Source: Cryptomeria japonica
Taxonomy: Eukaryota > Streptophyta > Pinopsida > Cupressales > Cupressaceae
Length of the DNA: 64,000 nt
NCBI RefSeq assembly: GCF_030272615.1
Contig: NC_081410.1
Span: 509,371,442-509,435,441 of the forward strand
Reading direction: 5' to 3'
Translations under genes and position numbers: made by a program
Shown here: piece by piece, positions 1 through 12,768 of the stretch
Numbering within the stretch: the first letter of the stretch is position 1
Layout of the letters: every line of letters starts with the position of its first letter
Notes under the pieces: generated by a model
Told to the model about the DNA's origin: nothing
The model's database searches: none
Seen by the model: only the letters and a program-made list of their open reading frames with translations

Positions 1-1114
1 TTTGTTGGATTTGGGGAAATTTTCTCTCTTGAACTTCTTATTGGGAACAAGTCAACACGCAACTCGGGCTCAACACAATTACTAGTTAAAGAACAAGAAG
101 CCATGAGTTCATAACTTCTCATAAGAATCTTACATTTAGAAAAATGGGTTATAAAACTCATAAATAAGTATACCCTTAAAAAACACACAATTTTTTTAGA
201 AGCAAATAAAGGAAAACTAGAGGGAGATGGAGATAAATTGGTTTATTCTATTAATGCCTTAGTTTATTTCACAAAATTTATTAAAAATGTAAATTGAATT
301 GAGAATGTACAATAAATTAACTAATTTATTAAGTGAAAGATAATGACAAAAATGATGTAATTGAAATTAACCAGTTGATTAAACTATGTGATATATCACT
401 ATGATGATCAATTAACCACTCAATTAAGTAACATGAGATAGCAATATTGTGATTAAAAAATGAATTTAAGCACATAAGTAATATATTTCATAAATGAATG
501 CAAGAATGAACTAATTAAATGAATGTAAATTAGATCTTAAAATGAAAATTAGAAGTTATGCAAGCATAAGACATGTCAAGTTCATCAAAATGAAATATAT
601 GGAAATGAGATCCTATCCTAGGAATGTAAAAACTAAGATCTAATTATTCATTATATATCATTGTAAATTACAAAAAGGCTTTGCTATTGTCCTAGTAGGA
701 GAGTTGAGCATTTGTGGTTTATGATTTCTTTCATATATTGTAATGGATTTGAGATTTTGAGTTAAGAGTTTAATATCGAAGGCTAAATGATATTAAATTG
801 ATAAATTTCAACAACAAAATAGATATACAAAACAAAAAACCCAACATAGTAGCTTAGATCTAAAAAGAGGAAATAAAGAGGAACATATAGCTTCAATCTG
901 TAACTAAAAATATCCATTAGGGTTGGTGTGCACCCCAATCTCAAGGTGTTTGTAGATAGAGAAAGTTGCAAATTCATAGTCAACAGGTCATGGGCATTAG
1001 TGTCTCTTAAATTTAGCCAAAAAATGGTGGAGACAATTGGATGATACCCTAGTACACATTGGGTTTTTCCCATTTAAAATTTGGGATTGTCTATTGTTAT
1101 CTTCTCTTAACTAG
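1..1114. other. AT-rich non-coding DNA, no feature recognised
   Basis: Low-complexity AT-rich sequence left of the F1 element. The only sizeable open frame (minus strand, 783-1073) gives a hydrophobic peptide with no motif I recognise and looks like chance. It may be the flank into which F1 inserted, but no target duplication links it to the far side at 33424. Confidence 0.6.
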
Positions 1115-1394
1115 TGCAGTCATTGAGGAGGAGAGACCTCGAGGAGATCAATCCAAACCGGTTAGCAAGAGTAAACATAATGAAATCACACAGATATGAT
1201 GGAGCCAATGCATAACAGATAGTTTTATTTCATGAAAGTTAATTTCATCCAATCGGTAACAACTGGGTTACAACATACCGACACACACGCTTGGTAGAAT
1301 AGGTAACACCAGGGCCTTGAATTGAAAGATCTATTTTCTAAGCACAGTCTATATATCTAATACTTCTTGATTCTCTAATTGATTACATTCTAAA

Positions 1395-1432
<38 letters not shown>

Positions 1433-1840
1433 ATCCAAAGGATCCTGTCGGTACAAAAAGGATCAAAACCCGAAGAACAATGCAAAATGAACAAGGTTGG
1501 CCACACGTGAAGCAACATCAAGATCAACGTCCAAGGCTCTGCAAGCTTCAGAATGGGATCTGGTAGATCACTAGAATAGGTCTCAGGCAATTGATAATAA
1601 AGGAACAACCGGTAACAAGAAACTATCAACGAAACCGGTAGCGATATCTTGTCGAAAAGTGATCCAAATGAGATGCGGTTAGAAAGAAAGAAAGGTGATC
1701 AAGTCTTCAAGTAGAATCCAACTCTAGATGAACCGATGAGCCAAAATCAGGACACATAGAAAAGAAAAATAAAACTGCAAACATAAAAGTAAATGTTTTT
1801 GGTTGATGCAAGATTGTTGTGAATCGGGGATGCTCCTGCA
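1115..1840 (-). repeat. F1 3' LTR
   Basis: 726-bp repeat beginning tgcagtcattg and ending tgctcctgca, so TG...CA bounded. It matches 32648-33423. It is the 3' LTR because the coding region lies on its right and is read leftward. It differs from its partner by an (AT)n expansion at 1397-1430 and many substitutions. Confidence 0.88.
1397..1430. repeat. (AT)17 microsatellite in F1 3' LTR
   Basis: Pure alternating AT run of 34 bp inside the F1 3' LTR. The other LTR has only a short interrupted version (near 32938-32950), so the run expanded after insertion. Confidence 0.95.
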
Positions 1841-1879
1841 TTTGACATCCAGGGTTAATAAAAAAAAGTGAGCCTCTCA

Positions 1880-2410
1880 CTTTGTTGGGGTTGGAGGGAA
1901 ACCAAGGTGGTCTACCTCTACCTAAGAAATCCAAGTTGAATCTTCCACTGGTCTGTTCTTCCACTTCACAAGATATTCTTTGTATTAACTGCTTTGGGTA
2001 CTATGCCCAATCCTACTATCCAAAATATCTTCAATCTGATCTGGTTCCTTCCAAGGCAATTGTTTCTCCAAGTCTGCAATATTGTCCTCACTAAATTCTA
2101 GTTCATGGTACTCATGAAGATTTGTAATTTTGAGTATAGGTGAAATACTTAGACTATCTGGTAGCTTCACCTCATATGCATTTCCAGAACTTAACTTTCT
2201 CAAGATCTTACAGGGTCCAAACTTCTTCATCTGCAACTTATTATAAGTTCCAACTAGGAATCTCTCTTTTCTCAAATAGACCATCACTTCATCGCCAACT
2301 TCAAATTCCTTATGTCTCCTCTTCTCATCTTCCTTCTCCTTTTATTTTCTATTCATGTCTTCTAAATATTGTCTATCTTGAATACGCAATGTTCTCATGT
2401 GATTTGCAAA
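1880..2410 (-). pseudogene. F1 integrase C-terminus and chromodomain, broken
   Basis: Read leftward from about 2287, the frame gives the post-integrase segment of Gypsy chromoviruses (VYLRKERFLVGTYNKL, then KKFGPCKILRKLSSGNAYEV) and then a linker. It continues into a chromodomain-like stretch DQIEDILDSRIGHSTQSS, a stop, and YKEYLVKWKNRPVEDSTWIS followed by another stop. Chromodomains of this clade bind modified histone H3 and guide integration into heterochromatin (family knowledge). The in-frame stops at about 1985 and 1936 show the copy is dead. The coding part ends about 40-60 bp before the LTR. Confidence 0.85.
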
Positions 2411-3758
2411 TTATTCTACTTCTGAACTCTTCCGGTCTTCACTACTAATATCTCTCAATTCTGCTATTCCTTTAGGATGCACTCCAGTAACAATCTTAAA
2501 AGGTGTTTTTTCGGTACTTCTATTCTCTAAATTGTTATAGGAAAACTCTTCTTGTGCAAGGATCAAATCCCAACTTCCAGTTTTATCTCCCACTAAACAT
2601 CTCAACAAGTTTCCCAAACTTCGGTTAACTACTTCTATCTGTCCATCAGTTTGTTGATGAAATGTAGAACTAAACTTCAAATCTATCTTCATCTTCTTCC
2701 AAAGTGTTCTCCAAAAATAGCCAACAAACTTAGTGTGTCTGTTTGAAACTATGCTCTTAGGTAATCCATGCAATATTACCACTTCCTTAAAAAATAGGTC
2801 TTCTATATGCAATGCATCTGATCTCTTCTTACATGGTATGAAATGAGCCATCTTTGAAAATCTATCCACTACCACAAATATAGAATCTTTCCCTCTCTCT
2901 TTCTTAGGTAAGACAAGTACATAATACATACTTATATCCTCCCAAGGTCTTACTAGTACTATCAAAGGTTTATACAATTCAACATTCTGACTACTAGCCT
3001 TCACAACTTGACAAACTCTGCAACTCTGCACATGTCTCTTAACACCCTTATGAATATGGGGCCAAAAGTAGTGCTCAATCACCAATGCAATTGTTTTATC
3101 AATGCCAAAATGTCCAACTAAACCTCCACTATGCTTCTCTTTTATCAGGTTCTCTCTCATGGAACTTTTAGGTATGCACAATTGAACTCCCTTAAATAAC
3201 ATCTCATCTTGAATGAAGTAATCCGACCATTTGCTCCTATCAACCATAACCAGTTTTCTACATGCTCTCCAAGGCTCTACAAAATCTAGGTCTTCATTAT
3301 ACAAGGTCCTCAAATATTCAAAACCTAATACTGTCACTCTCATCTCTGTCAGCAAATTCCTTCTCCTACTTAATGCATCAACAATTTTGTTGGATTTCCC
3401 ACTTCTATGTTTCAACACAAAGGTGTAACTCTGCAATAACTCTACCCATCTCATATGTTTCTGATTCAACTTACTCTGACTATTCAAATATTGCAAATCT
3501 TGATGATCTGTATACAACACAAACTCTTTAGGAAACAAGTATTGTCTCCATTTCTTCAAGGCTTGAATTATGGCAAAAAAATTCCTAATCATATACTGAA
3601 TATCTCTTTTCGACATCATTCAATTTCTCATTGAAATATGCTATTGTTCTCCCTTCTTGACTCAAAACTGCTCCTATTGCTATTCCACTTGCATCACAAT
3701 TCACTTGAAATACTTCACTAAAATTCGGTAAAGCCAACATAGGCTGTTCAGTCACTTT
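2411..3758 (-). pseudogene. F1 RNase H and integrase, inactivated
   Basis: Element sense runs right to left. RNase H begins around 3700 ([15 protein letters not shown]) and continues past a stop near 3620 into LYTDHQDLQYLNSQSKLN and HRSGKSNKIVDALSRR. The integrase follows with an HHCC zinc-binding module (H and H in HSGGLVGHFG, then CRVCQ). Its core is damaged. The first catalytic Asp is Tyr (ISMYYVLVLP, family SMDF), the second is Asn (IVSNRHTKF, family SDRDTKF), and only the Glu in TDGQIEVVNRSL remains. The enzyme could not join DNA ends. The frame is otherwise open for 402 codons. Confidence 0.92.
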
Positions 3759-4643
3759 CTATTTTAACAACTCAAAACTTTTGTTTTCTCTAGTGGTCCA
3801 CTTGAATTCCTTCCTATCTCCCCTTGTAGTCTCAGTCATAGGATTACAAATTGAACTCAAATTTATGATAAACTTTCGGTAAAAACTAGCCAATCCATGA
3901 AATGGTGTTACCTCTCCAATTCTTTCTTGTGTAGGCCACTCAATAATGTCTTTCTCTTTCTTAGGGTCCATCTTCAAACCATCCTTAGATATCACAAAGC
4001 CCAAATAGACTAGCTCATCCTTCATGAAAGTGCACTTCTTGATATTGATCAGTAACTTTTCTTCTCTCAACCTCTGCAAAACTTGTCTTAACTGCAACAA
4101 ATGCTCCTCTTTTATTTTACTGAAAATCAGAATGTCATCCAAGTACACAATAACAAACTTACCCAATAATTTCTTCAAGACCTCATTCATTAGCCTCATG
4201 AAAGTACACAGTACATTAGTCAGTCCAAAAGACATCACCAACCATTCATATAATCCTTCGTTTATCTTAAATGTTGTCTTCCATTCATCACCTTCTCTGA
4301 TCCTGATCTGATGATATCCACTCTTCAAATCTGTCTTTGTAAAGTATTTTTCTCCACTCAAATAGTCCATTATGTCATCCATCCTAGGCAAGGGAAACCG
4401 GTATTTCACTATGATCTTGTTTATCTCTCTTGAATTGGTACACATCCTCCATTCTCCATTCTTCTTAGATGCTAATACTATTGGTACTGCACAAGGGCTT
4501 AGACTTTCTCTAATCAAACCTTTCTCCAATAGCTCCTTCTCTTGTCTATTCAGTTCTTCATTCTCTGCCAGTGTTAACCGGTGTGTAGATTTGTTAAGCA
4601 AACTAGCTCCGAGAACTAAGTCCATGCAATGACTAATACTTCT
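3759..4643 (-). pseudogene. F1 reverse transcriptase, N-terminus cut off by F2
   Basis: Open frame of nearly 300 codons encoding a Ty3/Gypsy RT. Recognisable landmarks are the entry LTLAENEELNRQ, the palm segments TKTDLKSGYHQIRI and VMSFGLTN, and the catalytic VYLDDILIFS with the YLDD intact. The connection domain (FHGLASFYRKFI) follows. Its first few residues come from F2 LTR sequence: the real RT upstream lies at 12769 onward, separated by the 8.1-kb F2 insertion. MCTNSR replaces the usual CTDSR, a probable G-to-A change. RT copies element RNA to DNA in cytoplasmic virus-like particles (family knowledge). Confidence 0.94.
4639..4643. repeat. F2 target-site duplication, left copy (cttct)
   Basis: The 5 bp cttct directly precede the F2 LTR start at 4644 and recur directly after its other end at 12764-12768. 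The RT reading frame of F1 is interrupted exactly here. Confidence 0.93.
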
Positions 4644-7041
4644 TGTTAGACACAATGCACCACTGAGAGGGGGAGGCGGTGAATCAGTGGTTCTCTAACT
4701 TTTCCCTTTAGCTATCCTATTTGAGCATGTCAGTTAATGGTTCTAACTACGAACAGACTTACCAGTTAGTGAGGAGACCAACTCAAATGCAAACACACAC
4801 AAGTGCATCACATAACACTAGCATGTACGAGGAAAACCCAAGATGGGAAAAACCTTAGTGAGCAATTTTTTGTTGGAGTCTACTACTCCAATCCAGTATC
4901 ACAATGAAAATATTGTTACAAAGTTTAGGGCACCAACCCAAGGAGCACCAACCCCTGACTTTATGGGCTACTACCCAAAGGAGCTACAACCCCTAACTTT
5001 AGGGCACCTACCCAAGGAGCACCAACCCCTGACTTTATGGGGTACAACCCAAAGGAGCTACAACCCCTGCACCTAGCTACAACTCAATGTTCATAATAAA
5101 AACATCAAATATAAAAGTAGTTTTCTTGCTACAAGTGAATCTTGTAACCATCTCATATACCTTACTCTGTTGGTGAGATACCTTCTCTGCTACACCGACT
5201 CAATCTTCTGCTCCTCTCTTCTATTGCTTAACTATTGGTAAACTCTACCAATACACCTTTCCTCTTATTCTTCTCTATTGGATTTCCACCCTACTCTATG
5301 GTCTTCATCACTACAACACTTTGTCGGTTCTCTATCTTCCTTCTTTGTAGCCTCCTTCACTTCTGCTCTGTCGGTATAGTCCCTACCGGTTTTGCTCTGC
5401 TACCGGTTGAACACTTCAATCTGATTCTCACTCACTCTCACTCTCTTTTGAGATACTTATTGAACACTTGGCTGATTTTCTCTTACATGCAGAAGTATCA
5501 CACTTCACAGTAGCATAATATTCTTCTATACAACAGCAGCTAACTATGTCTTAGGCTTGCATATTTATAACCTTGACTTCCCGCCACAAACCAACTCAGA
5601 CTTTGTGCCTTAAGGTTTTCTCCACTGATCATGGGATATGGCAAATCCTATCAGATCTGATTAGATTACAACTTTGAGATGACTGCCTGCACATTTTTGC
5701 CATTCTTGCATCTTCCAAAACATGCCTTCCTTCTTCAGCAACCTGCAATCAATCTGTCGGCTTTTCTTAGTCAGTCTCCATAAATGGCTAAATTGTTTCC
5801 TTTGCCTATTTTGATCCGCACAATCAATATGTCCTGGATCTCAAGCCACACAACTTTGCAACTTTACCTCGAGCTTTGCAGTCACCATTAATGTTGGATC
5901 AATCAAAACTACCTCTTTGACCCCAAACATCACCGTCCTCCTCACATTCCCCACCTCAGCTCTATGTGGCATTCGTTTCAACCATCTTCCACCTTGTCTC
6001 TTCAAGTCAGTCTAAATAGGATCACCAATTAAATCGTCTACTGGTTCCTCTTTCCTGCCAATATACTAACCCTACCGGTATCTCACACTCTACAAGTTCA
6101 CTCATCATATCTGCACTTGTTGAACTGTCAGTGGAAGACCTAAACCAGTCTTTAGATATTTCTATCCAAAGCATGCACATTCCCACAAAGTGGGAAGACA
6201 TCTGCATCTGCACCTTTCTCATTGTACCGGTGGACTTACATACTAATAAGCACTCTTGATGACATTATGTCATCAACTTTTACCAGACTCTATCTTCAGT
6301 TAGGCCACATTCCTCTGTTTGCATCTCCTCAGCCTTGCCTTCTCCTTGATTAGCTCAGACCATATCTCAGCCGGTTTGTCAAAATGACAAACCCTTCACT
6401 CTTCTTCTATACCGACATCTCAACATTTCTTCTCTATCTATCTAGTGCATAACCCTGATTTCATGCACATAAGGAATTCCCTCAATTCACCGGTAGATCC
6501 AGTGTGAACCTTCAAATACCTAACTTTACATCTTCTTCTTATCTCATAGAGCTATGATGAACACAATACAAAATAGGAGATAAGCTCCACTTACAGGTGG
6601 AGTGACACCTTGTCTTCTGCATTCTGTAATGTACTTCATGTGACTTCCTTGTTTGTGCAACATCTCTTCAAATAGGCACATGTGATCTAGTATGAGCACA
6701 TTCACTGCTAATCATTTCTTCTCATGATGACTACATCTTCATCACAAACAACATCCAAGAACCTTGCTCATTGTCAACACATCACTTTCCAGTTGACGTA
6801 CTCTCCTTGTTGGGGATACACTGTGCCAGTAATCTATCCATCTCATCCACACAAGTCAGGCACTAACTTGTGTACCAATGTCATGAGTGATCACTCTTCC
6901 TTACCTTACCGGTGTTCAACAGCACAAGGTGATATCAAAGATATCTCATTCTGTACTTCTTCATGACAATGTTGCACATACAACTCTCATACTCGTAGTC
7001 ATTCCATAACAGTTGACATCAATGACAACACAATGCCAACA
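4644..7041 (-). repeat. F2 3' LTR (2.4 kb)
   Basis: Begins tgttagacacaatg and ends caatgccaaca, giving TG...CA ends with short terminal inverted repeats. It matches 10395-12763 throughout. It contains a 36-bp tandem array (4929-5076). Open frames seen in it are short and not conserved between the two copies. Confidence 0.93.
4929..5076 (+). repeat. 36-bp tandem array in F2 LTR
   Basis: About four imperfect units of the type aaggagcaccaacccctgac plus tttatgggctactaccc. On the plus strand it reads as a 12-residue repeat (PKELQPLTLGHL / PKEHQPLTLWGT). The partner LTR has the same array with altered unit content (10677-10830). Confidence 0.85.
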
Positions 7042-7056
7042 AGCTCCCCCTTTGGC
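7042..7056 (-). other. F2 polypurine tract
   Basis: Read on the minus strand this is GCCAAAGGGGGAGCT and abuts the LTR start TGTTGGCATTG. This is the expected plus-strand primer for DNA synthesis and fixes the element orientation. Confidence 0.9.
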
Positions 7057-8555
7057 ATTCATGTCAACTCATGTAGTATCCGACATACTACATAATCCTT
7101 CTCCCCCTTTCTCTAATCAATGGTTCTCAGCACATGTAGTATGTTGTATACTACAAAATCATTCTCTCCCTTTGACAACAATTGCAAAGGGCACTGTCAG
7201 GGTATCAGTCATCCTTGTATTTATCAACCACTGACATAATTCTTTCTCACCTTTTTCTTTACCGAATGTCTCTCCTCCTTTGATACCGATTGTTACATTT
7301 TGTTACATTTTATCAAGTCACAACACTTGAGATGGAGGAATCAACCATCAACTGACACCAATAGAGCATGCAAGTTTTATACCATTTGTTGAAATACTCA
7401 ATTGCAGAGGGATGTGTCAGTGAACACTACTCACTTGTCGATTAAACTACATCACTTCTCGTTTGATCCCAAATTTATTTAGAATGAAATGTGATTGTAC
7501 TATCAATACAACCAGCCAAATGAAAAGTAGATACCCATAATATTGAAACTCTCCTGAGTATTCCTACTATAAATTCCATCATCTGTAGTTTGGGCAATCA
7601 ATGCACTTACATTTTCAGATTCAAGCATGTCGGCTTTGCATCATGAGCACTTGAACTCCCCCTGAGTCATACATCTTAGGTTCTAAAATCTAATCAGTTC
7701 TAATAATGGGGGCTCCCATCATCTCCATGTAGCAGTTGAGTTGTATAGGTGAGATCATCTGATGATATTTCAGCTTCATTATTTCACCACAACCTATGAC
7801 ATGATCTTGGATGAACACAATGCAATACAACGTCATCATCAAGTCATAATTCCAACCGGTAGGCCCATAAACATGCATACTTTCATGGTCAACCACTAGG
7901 CCAACATATGTCATTCAAGTCTTTTCCAATACCACTTGAGACATGAACTCCACATTCCATGCTACTGGGGCTAATGCAATGATCTCCATCCTTATTGTCT
8001 TACATAACTTGTAAGTATTCATGTCGGTAACATCCTGCACATACTGGTTAACATATAATACCAATTGTTAACCTCCAATCATTGACACATGCAGTAGTGA
8101 TCCAACACAGATCTATAGGTGTGTATTCAAGGCAACATCTACACACACTTATCACTTTCTTTTCATCCTTCATGCTCTTTCATGTTTCCATATTCAATGA
8201 GGGGGTGAATGATAAATTCAATGTGCTACTCTTCCTGAGGTCCTCCATCTCCTTTAGGCCTTAGGAGATATCACATGTGCATTGAATGCATAATATTGGT
8301 CCATAGTCTTCTTCCTCCATACCATCTTAATCTCATTCTCCTTCCCAATTTCAAACTTGGGAGAAGGTCTTTCCTTCTTCTACTGATGAGTCCTTCCATT
8401 TCTCAATTCTCCATCATAGCCAGAAGTATTGCTATAGTAGAAAACAACATCCATCCCAACTTCATGTTTGGGGAATCTCTTGACATACCGCTTTGACCAT
8501 CTTCTCTTGGTCATGTTACTATGACTAGCAGCTGAAACTGGTGGGCCTTTTGCTC
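7057..8555 (-). other. F2 internal region without recognisable coding
   Basis: Between the polypurine tract and gag. It has several further C-rich ctccccctt blocks (for example 7101-7110 and 7652-7660) that resemble extra copies of the polypurine tract on the minus strand. Short frames such as minus 7690-7914 show no RT, RNase H or integrase motif. It may be a pol remnant too decayed to identify, or sequence that never encoded pol. Confidence 0.55.
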
Positions 8556-10348
8556 CTACAGGGACATTTCTCCTTTAGTTCCATTCAAGTCTCTGACTAC
8601 CATATTCTCTATATCTACTTTTCTGCAGAGTATTGTTTTTATACCGGCCTCCATGTGACTGCAGGTTCCTTTTCTTGCATTCAAACATCCTATGGCCGAA
8701 ACCATTGCAGTTATGACAAACACTTTTGCATAACCGAGAGAGAGGACATGCATGTATCTACTTCTAGATACATTTTTCTCATATGCATGTTGTTTGTGAG
8801 ATCCTATATTATTTTTTCTAGATCTCTTTCTACATTCCTCTACCCTATGGCCATAAGCATTGCATGCAAAGCAGTAATCGGTAAATGATGGCATTTTGTT
8901 TACAAACCTATTCTACCATTCATGGGGAGATCTTACTGGTTTAACATCTCCATTTCTACTTCTTTGAGAATGGATCCTTGGTTTCCATTTTGTCCAACTC
9001 TTCCACTTGGTCTCTTCTTCTCCCACACTTTCCTTGCCCTATGGGTGGTAGCATTTTTCTGTCCTCTACCAGTTGGAGCTCTTCTTTGCTGCTTTCTCAT
9101 TTTCTTGCTTCTGGTGAAGTTGTCTTCTCCCATCTTCCCTTTACCTTTGGGATCTACATTGTTTCTCCTTCTTGTAGCATCAGTCTACCTTTTTGTTTGT
9201 ATTTCCTCTCTAGTTGTATTTAGATCAACCTTCTTCCAGGGAGCATTTCTCACTATGAAGGTTTGGCCTTTTTTTTCTCCATTGGGGGAGACAAATAGAA
9301 TGTCATTGTGGGGGACATTCTTGTGGGCGGAGCATTCACCGGCACCACTTCCTAATCCTTTAGTGTCCTTGGCATGGATTTTCTTCCTCAACATCTTGTC
9401 CAAGGCATCACTACTACCATCAAACTGGATTATTACGTTGAGATCATCCTGACACTTCTCAAGGTCATTTCAGAGAACCTCCATTTCTCCATACAGTTGT
9501 TGATATCCTTCATTTTTAACTTCTAGCCTAGATGCTCAATCTTCACATTGGCATTCCTTGGTGCCTTCTTCTTGAGTCTTCAACTCTGAGATGCATTTCT
9601 CAGATTCTTCAAGGCATTTGATTAACCAATTCTGCTCCACTATAGCAGCATTCTTGAATAGCTTGTATTCCTTTCTTACTACATTGATTTCTTCAAGTGC
9701 ATTTACAAGCTCATCTTCATGATCAACTTTTGCTTCATCCTCTTCTTCTCCTTCACTGTCAAATAGATCTTGATGACTAGATCTATCTGCCTTGTCTTCT
9801 TTTTCTTCATCATCACTGCCAAACACATGATATCGGTGGGATCCCTTTGTCTTATCACCATCTGATGTGTGCACCTCATTTTCAAAATCTTGTGCCATGA
9901 AGAGATGAGTTCCTTCTTCATCATTGCTACTGCAACAATTTTATCTACCACTTTCATCCATCCATGTGTCTGCTGCACTATTCTTCTCACTCTCACAAAT
10001 TGATTCAATGGTGCAAGGTTCATTTCCATACATCTTCTTCAGTCTATCCCATAGACTCTTTGTTGATTTACACTTATCCACCTCTGAGGAAACATCACCG
10101 ATGAGCGCACTGAATATAGCCTTCATGGCTTCTTCATTGGACAAGAAATTTCTTTCTTCTTCAGTGCTGGTGGGGGGACATACATTCCTAGGGAGACCAT
10201 TTACAACTCCCATCCAGACATCATAGCCTAGGGAGGACAGGAAGACTTCCATTCTGCAACTCCAAATAACATAGTTTGAACCATCAAACATTAGAGCGGG
10301 GATCGACATTAAACAAACCATTGTGTCCTCAAGCCAGAATCTACCCAA
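8556..10348 (-). pseudogene. F2 gag, copia-like, frameshifted
   Basis: Element sense starts near 10348. The N-domain has FDGSNYVIWSCRMEVFLSSL and KSTKSLWDRLKKMYGN, hallmarks of copia-type Gag (UBN2-like fold). Downstream is an acidic segment (9898-9536, GSDDEEKEDKADR and a leucine/glutamate-rich helix). Next come Arg/Lys-rich pieces (9403-8933) and two CCHC zinc knuckles: CFACNAYGHRVEEC near 8870 and, in another frame, CHNCNGFGHRMFEC near 8715. Gag forms the particle and the knuckles bind RNA (family knowledge). At least four frame changes break the ORF. Confidence 0.85.
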
Positions 10349-10380
10349 GCTGGAGAAAGCTCATCTAATTGGAAACCTAG

Positions 10381-10394
10381 GCTATGGTACTAAT
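10381..10394 (-). other. F2 primer-binding site, degenerate
   Basis: The plus strand reads gctatggtactaat beside the LTR at 10395. The intact form in F5 (gctctgatacca, the initiator-Met tRNA complement) differs at a few positions. It marks 10395-12763 as the 5' LTR. Confidence 0.7.
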
Positions 10395-12763
10395 TGTTAG
10401 ACACAATGCACCACTAAGAGGGAGAGGGAGTGAATCAATGGTTTCTAAATTTTCCCTTTAGCTATCCTATGTGAGCATACCAGTTAATGGTTCTAACTAG
10501 GAACATACTTACTGGTTAGTGAGGAGACCAACTCAATGCAAACACACATAAGGGAATCACATAACACTAGCATGTACGAGGAAAACCCAAGATGGGAAAA
10601 ACCTCGGTGAGCAATGCCGCTAGAGTCTACTGCTCCAATCAAGCCTCACAATGAAAAAATTGTTACAAAGTTTAGGTTATGGGCTACTACCCAAAGGAGA
10701 TACAACCAATAACTTTATGGGCTACTACCCAAAGGAGCTACAACCCCTGACTTTAAGGCACCTACCCAAGGAGCACCAACCCTTGACTTCATGGGCTACA
10801 ACCCAAAGGAGCTACAACCCCTGGCCCGAGATACAACTCAATGTTCACAATAAAAACATCAATTACAAAATTAGTTGTCTTGTTACAAGTGAATCTTGTA
10901 ACCATCTCATATACCTTACTTTGTTGGTGAGATACCTTCTCTGCTACATCGTATCACTCTTCTGTTGCTTAACTGCTAATAAACTCTACTAGTACACCTC
11001 TCTTCTTCTTTTTCTCTTTAGGATTTCCACCTTACTCTCTGCTCTTCATCGGTAAAACACTTTTTTGGTTCTCTATCTTCCTTATCTGCAGACTCCTTCA
11101 CTTTTTCTCTGTCAGTATGGTCCCTATCGGTTCTGCTCTACTACCGGTTTAACACTTCAACCTGATTCTCACTCACTCTCACTTTCTTCTGAGATAATCG
11201 TTGAACACTTGGCTGATTTTCTCTTACATGTAGAAGTATAACACTTCATAGTAGCACAATATTCTTCTATACAACAACAACTAACTATCTCTTAGGCTTG
11301 CATATTTATAACTCAGACTTCCTGCCAAAAACCAATTCAAACTTGGTGCCTTAGGGGTTTCTCCACTAATCATGGGACACGATAAATCCAATCAGATCTG
11401 ATTGGATTACAACTTCAAGATGACTGCCTACACATTTCCGCCATTCTTGCATCGTCCAAAATATGCCTTCCTTCTTCAGTAACCTACAATCAATCTGTTG
11501 GCTTTTCTTAGTGATTCACCATAAATGGCTCAATTGTTTCCTTTGCCTATTTTGATCCGCATATTCAATCTGTCTTGGATCTTGAGCCACACAACTCTGC
11601 AACTTTACCTCAAGCTTTGTAGTCACCATTAATGTCAGACCAATCACAACTACCTCTTTAACCCCAGACATCATCGTCCTCTACACATTCCCCACCTCAG
11701 CTCTATGTGGCATCCATGTTGGCCATCTACCAACTTGGCTCTTCAAGTCGGTCCAGATAGGATCACCGATCAAACCCTATACTGGTTCCTCTTTCTTTCC
11801 AGTATACTAACCCTGTTGGTATCTCACATTCTACCGGTTCACTCATCATGTCTGAACTTGTTGAACTGCCTATGGAACACCTAAACTGGTCTTTAGACAT
11901 GTCTATCTAAAGCATGTAGATTCCCACAATGTGAAAGGACATATGCATCTCCACCTTGCTCATAGTACCAGTAGACTGACATACCAGTAAGCACTCTTGA
12001 TGACATTATGTCATCAACTTTTACCAGACTCTATCTTTAGTCAAGCCACATTCCTCTATTTGCATCTGCTCAGCCTTGCCTTCTCCTTGATCATCTCAAA
12101 CCATATCTTAGCTAGTTTGTCAAAATGACAAACCCTTCACTCTTCTTCTGTACTGGCATCTCAACATGTCTTCCATGTCGGTCCAGTGTATAACCCTGAT
12201 TTCATGCACATAAGACATTTCCTCAATTCATCGGTAGATCCGATGTGAACCTTCAAACACCTACCTTTACATCTTATTTCTTATCTTGCAGAGCTATGAT
12301 GCACACAATGCATAATAGGAGATAAGGTCCACTTACAGGTGGAATGACACCTTGTCTTCTACATTTTGCAATGTACTTCATGTGACTTCCCTGTCTGTGT
12401 GACATCTCCTCAAATAGGCACATTTGATTTGGCGTGAACACATTCACTGTCAGTCATTGTTTCTCATGATGATTGTATCTTCATCACAAACAACATTGAA
12501 GAACCTTGCTCATTGTCAACACATCAATTGCAAGTTTACAAACTCTCCTTGCTGAGGATACACTGTGTCGATAACCTATCCATCTCATCCACACAAGTCA
12601 GATACTAACTTATGTACTAGTGTCACTAGTGATCACTCTTCCTTACCTTACCAGTGTTCAGCAACACAAGGTGATATCAAATATATCTCATTTTGTACTT
12701 CATGGAAATGTTGCATATACAACTCTCATACCGGTTGACTTCAATGACAAGACAATGCCAACA
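10395..12763 (-). repeat. F2 5' LTR (2.4 kb)
   Basis: Full-length partner of 4644-7041, starting tgttagacacaatg and ending caatgccaaca. Its outer edge is followed by cttct (12764-12768), and the F1 RT reading frame resumes at that point. Confidence 0.93.
10677..10830 (+). repeat. 36-bp tandem array in F2 5' LTR
   Basis: Same array as at 4929-5076, with about four units and a rearranged unit order, so the array has turned over since insertion. Confidence 0.83.
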
Positions 12764-12768
12764 CTTCT

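Larger units (their letters stand above)
4644..12763 (-). mobile_element. F2: gag-only LTR element with 2.4-kb LTRs, copia-like gag
   Basis: Complete insertion of 8.1 kb bounded by LTRs 4644-7041 and 10395-12763 and by the duplication cttct. It lies on the minus strand, shown by the purine tract next to 7041 and a degenerate primer site next to 10395. The 3.35-kb interior encodes a decayed gag (copia-type N-domain, acidic segment, basic segment, two CCHC knuckles). I find no protease, RT or integrase in the remaining 1.5 kb, so the element was non-autonomous, like the TR-GAG class. LTRs differ by about 10% by eye. Confidence 0.88.

Noticed and set aside
783-1073. 96-codon minus-strand frame left of F1
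   Set aside because: Hydrophobic, AT-driven composition, no motif, no promoter or flanking coding signal.
8922-9452. 176-codon plus-strand frame
   Set aside because: Lies antisense to F2 gag; the minus strand has the recognisable gag text.
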